From assembly GCF_914767665.1 (NCBI RefSeq), contig NC_059503.1, positions 53,126,852 to 53,190,851 on the forward strand: DNA of 64,000 nucleotides, written 5' to 3'. This document shows, one piece after another, positions 33,750-48,204 of this stretch (the stretch's first letter is position 1; each line of letters starts with the position of its first letter). The translations under genes were made by a program, and so were the position numbers. This stretch comes from Harmonia axyridis (Eukaryota > Arthropoda > Insecta > Coleoptera > Coccinellidae). Under the pieces are notes generated by a model. It was not told where the DNA came from, made no database searches, and saw only the letters and a program-made list of their open reading frames with translations.

Positions 33750-35513
33750 CTGAAAACAAATTACAATATAATAGTGGAAATCATTTTGGAAATTATAATA
33801 TTTCTGTATATAGTATATCCAAAGTCACTTGAATTAGTCTATAAAAACGCTTTTGCTGTTACATCCAAAATCAAACTTATCTTATTCTACGGTGTTATAA
33901 TTTGATTATTCTTTATTCTCGACCTGTAATATGCTATCAAGGAACGATATCAACGATGATGAACTGATCGTTGCATAATATTATAAGAGCACGAAAATGT
34001 TTGAGATGAATTCGGAAATGTTCTGTCTGAAGATAAGACAAACTAGGGTAGAACAGGTGCATGACCTTGAGATCCTTGAATGACATCCAATTTTCTATGT
34101 CAAATTAGCAGCTACGTTGCCGAATTGAATAAATGATAATGATGTACAGGGTGATTCACCGCGATGGCCTATTGTTTATGGAAAACTAATAATAATTTTG
34201 TGCTGAAAATTCAAACAATTTCCTTTTATACCGGAACCAGATTACTACTGACTTATTTCAAACGGCACACCCAGTATATTATTGCATTATCAGATAGCTC
34301 AGTTGATGATAATTTCAGCAATATGGCAATTCTTGAGTATAAGCTCAACGGTTCATAAGTAAATTTTACGTAGATATAAAAAGAGAGGGGTCTCAAGCAA
34401 ATCCTATACTTAAAGAGTTTTCGAGGAAAAACTTGAACTAAAGAAAACTGCAATTTCTCATTGAATGGAGTAGTCTATTACTTCCAGAAAACATGAAAAG
34501 AAACTAAAAAGTCGAAATTTCATGAATTGTTATAAATTTTTCGTTAAGATGGTTGAAAATCCATAAAAAGAGAGGGGTCTCAAGCAAATCCTATACTTGA
34601 AGAGTTTTCGAGGAAAAACTTGAACTAAAGAAAACTACAATTTCTCATTGAATGGAGTAGTCTATGACTTCCAGAAAACATGAAAAAAAACTGAAATGTC
34701 GAAATTTCATGAATTGTAATAAATTTTCCGTTAAGATCCATAAACCAATAAAATTTTCAATTACGAATAATTAATGACATTTCATGAAATGTCAAATTTA
34801 GTTATCCAAATTTCGATTTTAGTTTTCTGGAAGTCATAGACTACTCCACTCAGAAGTTGTAGTATTTCCTCAGTTCAAGTTTTTCCTTGATAAATTTTAA
34901 ATTTCTCGTATTCAGAATCAAAATAAATATTCAAAGATATAATAATATAATGTTTATATATAATCTAATATTAAAACTGTTCATCCAATAAAATCAATTA
35001 AATCGGGACATTCCTGTTTCCAAGACGATTAGCTAAATACCGGAGTTTATTTGAGAGTATTGATAGCAATATTTTCATAAATTCCGAAAAAATTTCTGAA
35101 AACTTTGACAACCCCTGTATAATTGAAATATTCAGGCTTCCTCCAAGTGACTTTGGATATACCATACCAGTATTTATTATAGGATATAAAAACAAAAGTA
35201 AAGTATTTTAAGAATTTAGAACACTATGAAACTAACTACATAAAATATAATTGATATTTGAAAATATTCGAATAAATGAAAATAACCCTAAGCTAGTATT
35301 AAAAAAATTACCTCCATATTCGAACAATTTTCTATTTAAATATGAAACTTTCCACTAGAAATATCACTTCAACAACTGTTTATCAAGTAACTCTTGGAAG
35401 AATGTTCGCTAAACTGAGGTTACTTACAATTTGTCAATCCGGCATGGTTGACGAACATAGAATATTTTTCTTATTCTTAACTATGTACAGGTCGAGCCAT
35501 ATATCTAATATTA

Positions 35514-35649
35514 GGGGCCAGTTGCACCATTTACCTAAACATTGATTAAAATTTAAACATTGATTAATTTCTGATTTCTCTTGGGAAATCATAGAGTAAT
35601 CAACGTTTAAATTTTTAATTAATGTTTAGGCAAATGGTGCACCTGGCCC
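35514..35649. mobile_element. MITE, unit 3 first copy
   Basis: 136-bp form with TTA flanks; the inner hairpin reads CTTGGGAAATC instead of CTTGAGAAATC. Confidence 0.72.
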
Positions 35650-36213
35650 TTAGTCTATTGGGTAAAATATAGAAGTGCGCGTGCGCCGCATATTTTTTTG
35701 TTCATTCAGTCAATTTTACGTAGATATAAAAAGAGAGGGGTCTCAAGCAAATTATATACTTAAGGAGTTTACGAGGACGAACTTCAACTAAGGAAAACTG
35801 CAATTTCTCATTGAATGGAGTAGTCTATGACTTCCAGAAAACATGAAAAGAAACTAAAAAGTCGAAATTTCATGAATTGTAATAAATTTTTCGTTATGAT
35901 GGTTGCAAATCCATAAACCAATAAAAAAAAACTAACTACATAAAATATAATTGATATTTGAAAATATTCGAATAAATGAAAATAACCCTAAGCTAGTATT
36001 AAAAAAATTACCTCCATATTCAAACAATTTTCTATTCAAACATGAAACTTTCCACTAGAAATATCACTTCAACAACTGTTTATCAAGTAACTCTTGGAAG
36101 AATGTTCGCTAAACTGAGGTTACTTACAATTTGTCAACCCGGCATGGTTGACGAACATAGAATATTTTTCTTCTTCTTAACTATGTACAGATCGAGCCAT
36201 ATGCCTTATATTA

Positions 36214-36331
36214 GGGGCCAGTTGCACCATTTGCCTAAACATTGATTAATTTCTGATTTCTCTTGAGAAATCATAGAGTAATCAACGTTGAAATTTTTAA
36301 TTAATGTTTAGGCAAATGGTGCAACTGGCCC
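36214..36331. mobile_element. MITE, unit 3 second copy
   Basis: 118-bp form with TTA flanks, equivalent to 6475-6592. Confidence 0.72.
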
Positions 36332-36866
36332 TTAGTCTATTAGGTAGAATATAGAAGTGCGCGTGCGCCGCATATTAAATTTCAATAATGATATATATAA
36401 TAATAATAATAATAATAATTTTCAAACAGATAGTTTCTAAACTGTGCTCGAAATAAAAAATTCCAATCCCACAAAATTATCTGTATTTCGTTTCTTCATT
36501 TCCAGCTTAATTTTATTGTAATCTATGGTCCACAGTTCGCATTGAAAAAGTGTCCAGCGGACAGGATAAATAGAAGGCGCTAGTGTAGCTAGAGGGTATA
36601 TTTGTATTTTGTGGTTTCTGTAATCTGCATTCCGTGGTTTCATTTTTAGCGTGGTTATATTCATAGATGAATACAAATGTACCCCTTATATATGGTTATA
36701 ATTGATTCTGATAGATGTGGCAAGCTGAATAATAAATATTAAATTCTGTTGATAATTATAACATAGGTAATGAGAAAACCATTTTCTGTTGATATTTCGA
36801 CATTTCGATCTTTAGCGGAATATAACAATTATGTTAAATTATTATATTTACTTTAATATTATTTTT

Positions 36867-37158
36867 GTGCCTCCCGACCAAAGTACAAATTTCCGAAATT
36901 ATTTTTTGTTCCCGATAATAGGGACATTCGATCTGCCAACCCAAGAAAGCGAACATACTTTTGTTGGATAGCACATATGCCTACGTCTCTGGCACACATA
37001 CCGGACTCATCAGTGTGACTTTGGTATAATTGTGTGTGCCGTGTCACATACGCTTGGGGAATTTATTATTATCGGGAGTCGCCGGGATGCGAACCCGGCA
37101 CCTTGTCGGATCTCGGTGAGTGAGTCTACCTCTTAACGTCTAGGCTACCGAATGCTGT
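36867..37158 (-). mobile_element. SINE, unit 3, with internal 11-bp deletion
   Basis: The tRNA-like head (37072-37151) is intact but the ribozyme part is broken (see the next entry). Confidence 0.75.
36985..37053 (-). pseudogene. Inactivated hammerhead ribozyme, unit 3
   Basis: Stem I, the CUGAUGA box and stem II remain, but an 11-nt deletion removes the GAAA box and the 3' strand of stem III (minus GAC now runs straight into GTAGGC). One base in loop II also changed (CACACATACC on plus), weakening the loop-loop complement. The motif cannot fold as a hammerhead. Confidence 0.82.
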
Positions 37159-38712
37159 GTTTATTGTTGCTATGTGGAGCTTTATGAGAAGCCGCCACAC
37201 TTTCATCCTTTTTGAAGTTTTCTATGAAATTTACCTTAGAACATAGAATATACTCTAAGAAATTAACCTTCTAGCTATTCAGAGAATAGTTTTCTATTCA
37301 GTGAGTAGTTGATATTTATGAATATTCGTTACTATTCATTGATGATGATTAGATAGTTGAGTAATTAATTATTTGTGAAGTTACGAATGAAAGTTTGAAT
37401 GATCACTTTTCAGGAATAATTGAAAAAAGATATTGAAATTGGAGATCACATATGTTGAAATTGATAGATACAATTGAATTGTAATAATTCATTTCATAGT
37501 AGAAACTGGTATTCATCCAAAGAAACAAGAATAGAATTGGGATTTTATAAATAAAAAAATATAAAAATTGAATATAAGATTCTAACATATGAATTTAGCA
37601 ATAAAGAGTTCTAATAATAACAATATAAGATTCTACATTCGAAATTAAATGCCGTCTTTTTAATCGACTGCACAGTTTATTCATTTGAAACCTTGCTTTC
37701 ATATTTCATATGCATTGTCATTTCTAGACATTACTCTATTTCATTGGTCAATTATTGTTTGATTCTGAATTGCGAAACGACGAATTATTCTATTCTTTTA
37801 AATCGGAGTTCTAAAAATGTAAACACATCAACTGTGACTAGCATCACCCCCTAACAAAACTAAATCAGAAAACAAAGATTTTTTGAAAATTCCATATAAT
37901 TGAACACGAAGTGTATTCTTGAAGGATTTAATGTTCTCAGAGTCCGCTTAGTCATTTTTTTTATACCTGCAGAACTGTAATGGGTCTATGTAGATTGTAT
38001 TGTTCTAACGAAGGTTTTACTACGTCCATTTAAGCATCTATTGTATTTTGTACGTTGTCATGTAATAAAAATAATTCCTGCATTTACCAAACGACAATTT
38101 GATTATAAAAATATGACAAGTTTTGATTTTCAAGTGAATTAGAGGACCAATAGAAAAAAGAAATTTTATAGTAATCAGAGACGAGAATTCTCCAGAAAAA
38201 TTGTTCTGACCCAGGAAAAGGAATAACAGGTTATAAAACGGAAATTAATGAGTGTTTTGTTTTGGGTCATTATAGATATAGGTTAATTCAGAGTTCATGA
38301 CTGGTATATTTGTGATTTTTGTGAAACATAAAAAAATTACATGATTCGAGTGCATGAGGTACGATCTTCCAAAATATCCTCATTTATCTAGGTTACAGAA
38401 GTAGGAGAACGTAGCGCCGCTGAACACAGGGGAAAATTATAAAGTTTGGTCAAGTTTTTTTTTATTACATTGAGCGAAATTCACCTGATTTCAAGAGCAA
38501 AGAAAAAGGAATAAAGAGTCCAAAGTCCTGAAATAGCTAATACTGTTTATGGTTTATTGGAATTTTCTCGAAGACGATCTTTTTTCCTTCTGAGATCGTA
38601 GTTCTTGCAAAAATTCAATTTAAGTTTTAGGAAAAGAAATTTCTTCAAAATAAAACAAACAAAATTTTACATTTATACAAAGTCCGTTTATTAAAATATA
38701 ATATTTATTTTT

Positions 38713-38751
<39 letters not shown>

Positions 38752-38892
38752 CATTGTATAGTCAATTTATCATATTCTCCCGAAATACAATACATGGCAT
38801 TACTCATGAAACAACAGAAAAATATTACAATGTTCAGCATCCTTGAATCTAATCTGTACAAATTAACAACTATATCAATGAATTTTTACACT

Positions 38893-40937
38893 TCACACCG
38901 TATCACTCCTTCGATAAAATAATAAATAAGGAACTCTATCTCCTTGACGTTGAAGAACATCTTCTTCCGTAACTCTGTTTATTTTAGAGTCATCAAACCT
39001 CAACCATGTATTATACCCCGAATGGAAAGTATCTGCTATATAATGCCCATAGCTGGCCTCCTTTCCTACATGGTATACTACAGATATTAATTTATATTGT
39101 CTCTCCGCTGAAGTATTCGTCCTTCCAGATAATATTTTAGAATCAATCTGCAGATTGATGGGAAATTTTATAGTCTTCATTATTTTAGTGCAGCCATTCA
39201 TTCTGTATTCGAAGCATTTCAAATGTAATACTAAAACTACAGGCAACTTCTCTATCATCACTTGCTGCCATGCTTCAACCGTTTCTTTCGTTTTCGATGA
39301 TGTCAGACCCTCTAGTTTGTTCTTGGTTGTAAGGCCTTCTAATGCTTCAGCTATGTTATTTGCTTTCTTAATATTTACTGGCAATGTTAGGAATGGTTCA
39401 ATATTTTCTGAAGTTTCGTCTCCGGTTTTATGGATTCTTGAACAGAGAAGTCCTCCGAATATATCACTAATCGGAGTCTTGTCCATTTGTATTTCTCTTG
39501 TTACATTCCCTTCGTTCTTAGGACCCACAACTTTCCAATCATCCACATCTATTTTCACTTCTTTTTTAGCTGCTTGAATATTTTCGTCATGGCTAAGCAA
39601 TTTCATTATTTCCATCATTTCATCATTGAGTCCATTCAACAGAAGGCTCAAGAATTCTTCGGCGTCTTCTTGTCGGCCTTCAACAAGGAAAGAATCGCTA
39701 CGTGTTCCGTTTAGCAACGTATAAAACGATGAAGCCTCAAACGAATTGCCATTGTCTATATTGACGAAAGTTTGCTTCTTGTTCTTCTTTTTTGAACGTG
39801 ACTTGCGTCTTACATTGGGCAGATTATCGAAGTTATTCATAAATTTACACCTGGAATAGTTGAATAATTAAAATACATATATAAAATTGTTATTCAATCA
39901 AAGTTGCAAATTATATTAATTTATACTTACATATTTTCACTCATTGTTATTGATTTCAGTGCATTATTGTGAGTGAAGTTCTCTGATAACCGTTTGAGAA
40001 GGTTACAAAGTGGTGGGCAAGCAAGTAAGGCTTGTAATATTGAGTTTATATAACAAAAGTTACTTTTGTTTCGTAAACCCCTGGGTTTAAAACTGGTTTG
40101 GGTCCCATCAATTTTATAGTTCTTGAGAAATCCTGAAAATTAAAAAATATTACTAACCATGATAGAAACTTGAATTTTCACTGATATTTGTAGGTGAAAA
40201 CCAAAGCATTCCACTTTTCATCAAGTAAAATGGGTTCAACTAAGTAATTATCTACTGTAGATGTAAGCAAATTGTTAGTTGAAAGTAAGATAAATATATA
40301 AAAAAAGATATGGTTTTGAACTCACCTCCTAACATATGAGTGGCTGAATCTATTTTTTTGACTACTTTTGTATGTTTCAAAGATGTTACATGTGAATCAT
40401 TTATTTTATTGTCTATTTTCTCATTCGATATTGTTTTAACATCTTTATCAAATAGACTAGCCCATGATTTTTTTAATACATTTACTGTGGGCTCCTCAAT
40501 TTTAGATTCATTTTTATTCGAGATGCTACTTTCAATTTTTTCAATTGTCCCATTTGAATCATTTTTAATTATCTCTGTATTATCTCCTGCAATAATTTCA
40601 ACTGTTTTTACAGCTGAACTAGGGGGAGTTGAAGGTTTCGAATGTTTTCCTGTCATCTCATTCTGGATAATAGGTTTTGTAATTGATAATCCATTGTAAT
40701 TGATTACAGATTTTCTACACTCATTTTCTGAAAAAGTTGATATTAGTTGATTCATTATTATATTACATATTCATATTGACCATAAATAATTCTATTAAGA
40801 TCTCTATACTTACTTGAACAAAATTTTTGTTTAACTCTCCATGGTAATTTGAATTCACTAGAATTGGTAAATAATATGGTATTCATTCTACGGGCCTCTT
40901 CTTCTTCTAACGCAGATAACTCTAAGAATTGTAGATT
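38893..40937 (-). CDS. Usp10: Usp10-like deubiquitinase, copy 3
   Basis: Exons 40814-40937, 40326-40727, 39931-40132 and 38893-39850. Open across all junctions. Carries Ser instead of Cys in the ESSISNK segment of exon 2, shared with copies 4 and 5, and VLQRQ near the C terminus. Catalytic Cys and His boxes are unchanged. The 5' limit is the same acceptor as in copy 1. Confidence 0.86.
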
Positions 40938-42772
40938 CTGAAAACAAATTACAATATAATAGTGGAAATCATTTTGGAAATTATAATATTTCTGTATATA
41001 GTATATCCAAAGTCACTTGAATTAGTCTATAAAAACGCTTTTGCTGTTACATCCAAAATCAAACTTATCTTATTCTACGGTGTTATAATTTGATTATTCT
41101 TTATTCTCGACCTGTAATATGCTATCAAGGAACGATATCAACGATGATGAACTGATCGTTGCATAATATTATAAGAGCACGAAAATGTTTGAGATGAATT
41201 CGGAAATGTTCTGTCTGAAGATAAGACAAACTAGGGTAGAACAGGTGCATGACCTTGAGATCCTTGAATGACATCCAATTTTCTATGTCAAATTAGCAGC
41301 TACGTTGCCGAATTGAATTTTATTTCTTCGTTATTGTAAGGCGACATTTATACCCCTCAGTGGAAGCAGAAGGCTAAATGATAATGATGTACAGGGTGAT
41401 TCACCGCGATGGCCTATTGTTTATGGAAAACTAATAATAATTTTGTGCTGAAAATTCAAACAATTTCCTTTTATACCGGAACCAGATTACTACTGACTTA
41501 TTTCAAACGGCACACCCAGTATATTATTGCATTATCAGATAGCTCAGTTGATGATAATTTCAGCAATATGGCAATACTTGAGTATAAGCTCAACGGTTCA
41601 TAAGTAAATTTTACGTAGATATAAAAAGAGAGGGGTCTCAAGCAAATCCTATACTTAAAGAGTTTTCGAGGAAAAACTTGAACTAAAGAAAACTGCAATT
41701 TCTCATTGAATGGAGTAGTCTATTACTTCCAGAAAACATGAAAAGAAACTAAAAAGTCGAAATTTCATGAATTGTTATAAATTTTTCGTTAAGATGGTTG
41801 AAAATCCATAAAAAGAGAGGGGTCTCAAGCAAATCCTATACTTAAAGAGTTTTCGAGGAAAAACTTGAACTAAAGAAAACTACAATTTCTCATTGAATGG
41901 AGTAGTCTATGACTTCCAGAAAACATGAAAAGAAACTGAAATGTCGAAATTTCATGAATTGTAATAAATTTTTCGTTAAGATCCATAAACCAATAAAATT
42001 TTCAATTACGAATAATTAATGACATTTCATGAAATGTCAAATTTAGTTATCCAAATTTCGATTTTAGTTTTCTGGAAGTCATAGACTACTCCACTCAGAA
42101 GTTGTAGTATTTCCTCAGTTCAAGTTTTTCCTTGATAAATTTTAAATTTCTCGTATTCAGAATCAAAATAAATATTCAAAGATATAATAATATAATGTTT
42201 ATATATAATCTAATATTAAAACTGTTCATCCAATAAAATCAATTAAATCGGGACATTCCTGTTTCCAAGACGATTAGCTAAATACCGGAGTTTATTTGAG
42301 AGTATTGATAGCAATATTTTCATAAATTCCGAGAAAATTTCTGAAAACTTTGACAACCCCTGTATAATTGAAATATTCAGGCTTCCTCCAAGTGACTTTG
42401 GATATACCATACCAGTATTTATTATAGGATATAAAAACAAAAGTAAAGTATTTCAAAAATTTAGAACACTATGAAACTAACTACATAAAATATAATTGAT
42501 ATTTGAAAATATTCGAATAAATGAAAATAACCCTAAGCTAGTATTAATGAGCTAGTATTAAAAAAATTACCTCCATATTCAAACAATTTTCTATTTAAAT
42601 ATGAAACTTTCCACTAGAAATATCACTTCAACAACTGTTTATCGAGTAACTCTTGGAAGAATGTTCGCTAAACTGAGGTTACTTACAATTTGTCAATCCG
42701 GCATGGTTGACGAACATAGAATATTTTTCTTCTTCTTAACTATGTACAGGTCGAGCCATATATCTAATATTA

Positions 42773-42908
42773 GGGGCCAGTTGCACCATTTACCTAAACA
42801 TTGATTAAAATTTAAACATTGATTAATTTCTGATTTCTCTTGAGAAATCATAGAGTAATCAACGTTTAAATTTTTAATTAATGTTTAGGCAAAGGGTGCA
42901 CCTGGCCC
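42773..42908. mobile_element. MITE, unit 4 first copy
   Basis: 136-bp form sharing the AAAGGGTGC right-arm variant with unit 2, another even-copy marker. Confidence 0.72.
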
Positions 42909-43472
42909 TTAGTCTATTGGGTAAAATATAGAAGTGCGCGTGCGCCGCATATTTTTTTGTTCATTCAGTCAATTTTACGTAGATATAAAAAGAGAGGGGT
43001 CTCAAGCAAATTATATACTTAAGGAGTTTACGAGGACAAACTTCAACTAAGGAAAACTGCAATTTCTCATTGAATGGAGCAGTCTATGACTTCCAGAAAA
43101 CATGAAAAGAAACTAAAAAGTCGAAATTTCATGAATTGTAATAAATTTTTCGTTATGATGGTTGCAAATCCATAAACCAATAAAAAAAAACTAACTACAT
43201 AAAATATAATTGATATTTGAAAATATTCGAATAAATGAAAATAACCCTAAGCTAGTATTAAAAAAATTACCTCCATATTCAAACAATTTTCTATTTAAAC
43301 ATGAAACTTTCCACTAGAAATATCACTTCAACAACTGTTTATCAAGTAACTCTTGGAAGAATGTTCGCTAAACTGAGGTTACTTACAATTTGTCAACCCG
43401 GCATGGTTGACGAACATAGAATATTTTTCTTCTTCTTAACTATGTACAGATCGAGCCATATGCCTTATATTA

Positions 43473-43590
43473 GGGGCCAGTTGCACCATTTGCCTAAACA
43501 TTGATTAATTTCTGATTTCTCTTGAGAAATCATAGAGTAATCAACGTTGAAATTTTTAATTAATGTTTAGGCAAATGGTGCAACTGGCCC
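43473..43590. mobile_element. MITE, unit 4 second copy
   Basis: 118-bp form with TTA flanks. Confidence 0.72.
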
Positions 43591-44125
43591 TTAGTCTATT
43601 AGGTAGAATATAGAAGTGCGCGTGCGCCGCATATTAAATTTCAATAATGATATATATAATAATAATAATAATAATAATTTTCAAACAGATAGTTTCTAAA
43701 CTGTGCTCGAAATAAAAAATTCCAATCCCACAAAATTATCTGTATTTCGTTTCTTCATTTCCAGCTTAATTTTATTGTAATCTATGGTCCACAGTTCGCA
43801 TTGAAAAAGTGTCCAGCGGACAGGATAAATAGAAGGCGCTAGTGTAGCTAGAGGGTATATTTGTATTTTGTGGTTTCTGTAATCTGCATTCCGTGGTTTC
43901 ATTTTTAGCGTGGTTATATTCATAGATAAATACAAATGTACCCCTTATATATGGTTATAATTGATTCTGATAGATGTGGCAAGCTGAAAAATAAATATTA
44001 AATTCTGTTGATAATTATAACATAGGTAATGAGAAAACCATTTTCTGTTGATATTTCGACATTTCGATCTTTAGCGGAATATAACAATTATGTTAAATTA
44101 TTATATTTACTTTAATATTATTTCT

Positions 44126-44428
44126 GTGCCTCCCGACCAAAGTACAAATTTCCGAAATTATTTTTTGTTCCCGATAATAGGGACATTCGATCTGCCAACC
44201 CAAGAAAGCGAACATACTTTTGTTGGATAGCACATATGCCTACTTATGCGTTTCGTCTCTGGCACACACACCGGACTCATCAGTGTGACTTTGGTATAAT
44301 TGTGTGTGCCGTGTCACATACGCTTGGGGAATTTATTATTATCGGGAGTCGCCGGGATGCGAACCCGGCACCTTGTCGGATCTCGGTGAGTGAGTCTACC
44401 TCTTAACGTCTAGGCTACCGAATGCTGT
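44126..44428 (-). mobile_element. SINE, unit 4
   Basis: tRNA-like head at 44342-44421. One tail substitution (TTTCTGTGCC instead of TTTTTGTGCC). Confidence 0.75.
44248..44323 (-). ncRNA. Type III hammerhead ribozyme, unit 4, core intact
   Basis: Same 76-nt motif as unit 1 with no change in core, stems or the complementary loop segments. Confidence 0.84.
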
Positions 44429-45981
44429 GTTTATTGTTGCTATGTGGAGCTTTATGAGAAGCCGCCACACTTTCATCCTTTTTGAAGTTTTCTATGAAAT
44501 TTACCTTAGAACATAGAATATACTCTAAGAAATTAACCTTCTAGCTATTCAGAGAATAGTTTTCTATTCAGTGAGTAGTTGATATTTATGAATATTCGTT
44601 ACTATTCATTGATGATGATTAGATAGTTGAGTAATTAATTATTTGTGAAGTTACGAATGAAAGTTTGAATGATCACTTTTCAGGAATAATTGAAAAAAGA
44701 TATTGAAATTGGAGATCAAATATGTTGAAATTGATAGAAACAATTGAATTGTAATAATTCATTTCATAGTAGAAACTGGTATTCATCCAAAGAAACAAGA
44801 ATAGAATTGGGATTTTATAAATAAAAAAATATAAAAATTGAATATAAGATTCTAACATATGAATTTAGCAATAAAGAGTTCTAATAATAACAATATAAGA
44901 TTCTACATTCGAAATTTAATGCCGTCTTTTTAATCGACTGCACGGTTTGTTCATTAGAAACCTTGCTTTCATATTTCATATGCATTGTCATTTCTAGACA
45001 TTACTCTATTTCATTGGTCAAATATTGTTTGATTCTGAATTGCGAAACGACGAATTATTCTATTCTTTTAAATCTGAGTTCTAAAAATGTAAACACATCA
45101 ACTGTGACTAGCATCACCCCCTAACAAAACTAAATCAGAAAACAAAGATTTTTGAAAATTCCATATAATTGAACACGAAGTGTATTCTTGAAGGATTTAA
45201 TGTTCTCAGAGTCCGCTTAGTCATTCTTTTTATACCTGCAGAACTGTAATGGGTCTATGTAGATTGTATTGTTCTAACGAAGGTTTTACTACGTCCATTT
45301 AAGCATCTATTGTATTTTGTACGTTGTCATGTAATAAAAATAATTCCTGCATTTACCAAACGACAATTTGATTATAAAAATATGACAAGTTTTGATTTTC
45401 AAGTGAATTAGAGGACCAATAGAAAAAAGAAATTTTATAGTAATCAAAGACGAGAATTCTCCAGAAAAATTGTTCTGACCCAGGAAAAGGAATAACAGGT
45501 TATAAAACGGAAATTAATGAGTGTTTTGTTTTGGGTCATTATAGATATAGGTTAATTCAGAGTTCATGACTGGTAGATTTGTGATTTTTGTGAAACATAA
45601 AAAAATTACATGATTCGAGTGCATGAGGTACGATCTTCCAAAATATCCTCATTTATCTAGGTTACAGAAGTAGGAGAACGTAGCGCCGCTGAACACAGGG
45701 GAAAATTATAAAGTTTGGTCAAGTTTTTTTTTATTACATTGAGCGAAATTCACCTGATTTCAAGAGCAAAGAAAAAGGAATAAAGAGTCCAAAGTCCTGA
45801 AATAGCTAATACTGTTTATGGTTTATTGGAATTTTCACGAAGACGATCTTTTTTCCTTCTGAGATCGTAGTTCTTGCAAAAATTTAATTTAAGTTTTAGG
45901 AAAAGAAATTTTTTCAAAATAAAACAAACAAAATTTTACATTTATACGAAGTCCGTTTATTAAAATATAATATTTATTTTT

Positions 45982-46018
<37 letters not shown>

Positions 46019-46159
46019 CATTGTATAGTCAATTTATCATATTCTCCCGAAATACAATACATGGCATTACTCATGAAACAACAGAAAAATATTACAATGT
46101 TCAGCATCCTTGAATCTAATCTGTACAAATTAACAACTATATCAATGAATTTTTACACT

Positions 46160-48204
46160 TCACACCGTATCACTCCTTCGATAAAATAATAAATAAGGAA
46201 CTCTATCTCCTTGACGTTTAAGAACATCTTCTTCCGTAACTCTGTTTATTTTAGAGTCATCAAACCTCAACCATGTATTATACCCCGAATGGAAAGTATC
46301 TGCTATATAATGCCCATAGTTGGCCTCCTTTCCTACATGGTATACTACAGATATTAATTTATATTGTCTCTCCGCTGAAGTATTCGTCCTTCCAGATAAT
46401 ATTTTAGAATCAATCTGCAGATTGATGGGAAATTTTTTAGTCTTCATTATTTTAGTGCAGCCATTCATTCTGTATTCGAAGCATTTCAAATGTAATACTA
46501 AAACTACAGGCAACTTCTCTATCATCACTTGCTGCCATGCTTCAACCGTTTCTTTCGTTTTCGATGATGTCAGACCCTCTAGTTTGTTCTTGGTTGTAAG
46601 GCCTTCTAATGCTTCAGCTATGTTATTTGCTTTCTTAATATTTACTGGCAATGTTTGGAATGGTTCAATATTTTCTGAAGTTTCGTCTCCGGTTTTATGG
46701 ATTCTTGAACAGAGAAGTCCTCCGAATATATCACTAATCGGTGTCTTGTCCATTTGTATTTCTCTTGTTACATTCCCTTCGTTCTTAGGACCCACAACTT
46801 TCCAATCATCCACATCTATTTTCACTTCTTTTTTAGCTGCTTGAATATTTTCGTCATGGCTAAGCAATTTCATTATTTCCATCATTTCATCATTGAGTCC
46901 ATTCAACAGAAGGCTCAAGAATTCTTCGGCGTCTTCTTGTCGGCCTTCAACAAGGAAAGAATCGCTACGTGTTCCGTTTAGCAACGTATAAAACGATCAA
47001 GCCTCAAACGAATTGCCATTGTCTATATTGACGAAAGTTTGCTTCTTGTTCTTCTTTTTTGAACGTGACTTGCGTCTTACATTGGGCAGATTATCGAAGT
47101 TATTCATAAATTTACACCTGGAATAGTTGAATAATTAAAATACATATATAAAATTGTTATTCAATCAAAGTTGCAAATTATATTAATTTATACTTACATA
47201 TTTTCACTCATTGTTATTGATTTCAGTGCATTATTGTGAGTGAAGTTCTCTGATAGCCGTTTGAGAAGGTTACAAAGTGGTGGGCAAGCAAGTAAGGCTT
47301 GTAATATTGAGTTTATATAACAAAAGTTACTTTTGTTTCGTAAACCCCTGGGTTTAAAACTGGTTTGGGTCCCATCAATTTTATAGTTCTTGAGAAATCC
47401 TGAAAATTAAAAAATATTACTAACCATGATAGAAACTTGAATTTTCACTGATATTTGTAGGTGAAAACCAAAGCATTCCACTTTTCATCAAGTAAAATGG
47501 TTTCAACTAAGTAATTATCTACTGTAGATGTAAGCAAATTGTTAGTTGAAAGTAAGATGAATATATAAAAAAAGATATGGTTTTGAACTCACCTCCTAAC
47601 ATATGAGTGGCTGAATCTATTTTTTTGACTACTTTTGTATGTTTTAAAGATGTTACATGTGAATCATTTATTTTATTGTCTATTTTCTCATTCGATATTG
47701 TTTTAACATCTTTATCAAATAGACTAGCCCATGATTTTTTTAATACATTTACTGTGGGCTCCTCAATTTTAGATTCATTTTTATTCGAGATGCTACTTTC
47801 AATTTTTTCAATTGTCCCATTTGAATCATTTTTAATTATCTCTGTATTATCTCCTGCAATAATTTCAACTGTTTTTACAGCTGAACTAGGGGGAGTTGAA
47901 GGTTTCGAATGTTTTCCTGTCATCTCATTCTGGATAATAGGTTTTGTAATTGATAATCCATTGTAATTGATTACAGATTTTCTACACTCATTTTCTGAAA
48001 AAGTTGATATTAGTTGATTCATTATTATATTACATATTCATATTGACCATAAATAATTCTATTAAGATCTCTATACTTACTTGAACAAAATTTTTGTTTA
48101 ACTCTCCATGGTAATTTGAATTCACTAGAATTGGTAAATAATATGGTATTCATTCTACGGGCCTCTTCTTCTTCTAACGCAGATAACTCTAAGAATTGTA
48201 GATT
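46160..48204 (-). pseudogene. Usp10: Usp10-like copy 4, nonsense mutation
   Basis: Exons would be 48081-48204, 47593-47994, 47198-47399 and 46160-47117. A TCA to TGA change (stop codon at 46997-46999 on plus) truncates the protein in the EASSF segment, after the Cys box but before GRQEDAEEF and the catalytic His. Further changes after the stop are missense at sites constant in the other copies: FLTLP to FQTLP, TIKFP to TKKFP and EASYG to EANYG. This suggests relaxed constraint. A single downstream ORF of 274 codons remains open, but it lacks the catalytic Cys. Confidence 0.88.

Larger units (their letters stand above)
12190..34866. repeat. Tandem unit 2, split by a 15.4-kb insertion
   Basis: The left half (12190-16082) and right half (31523-34866) together match one unit. 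The split lies inside the (TA)n tract 3' of Usp10. The left half shares 'even-copy' markers with unit 4: an extra TAATGAGCTAGTAT block near 12616-12630, and A-for-C at the site giving Phe instead of Cys in a repeat ORF near 14797. Near 34129 it has a private deletion of about 55 bp relative to the other units. Confidence 0.93.
34867..42111. repeat. Tandem unit 3 (7.25 kb)
   Basis: Complete unit. It carries the odd-copy marker set and the 11-bp SINE deletion shared with unit 5. The end spacer has a tandemly doubled foldback arm (about 34370-34560 and 34565-34850 lie at the unit 2/3 junction), which the unit 1/2 junction has only once. Confidence 0.93.

Noticed and set aside
36859..37047. 62-codon minus ORF seen only in units 3 and 5
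   Set aside because: Created by the 11-bp deletion in the SINE; not a gene.
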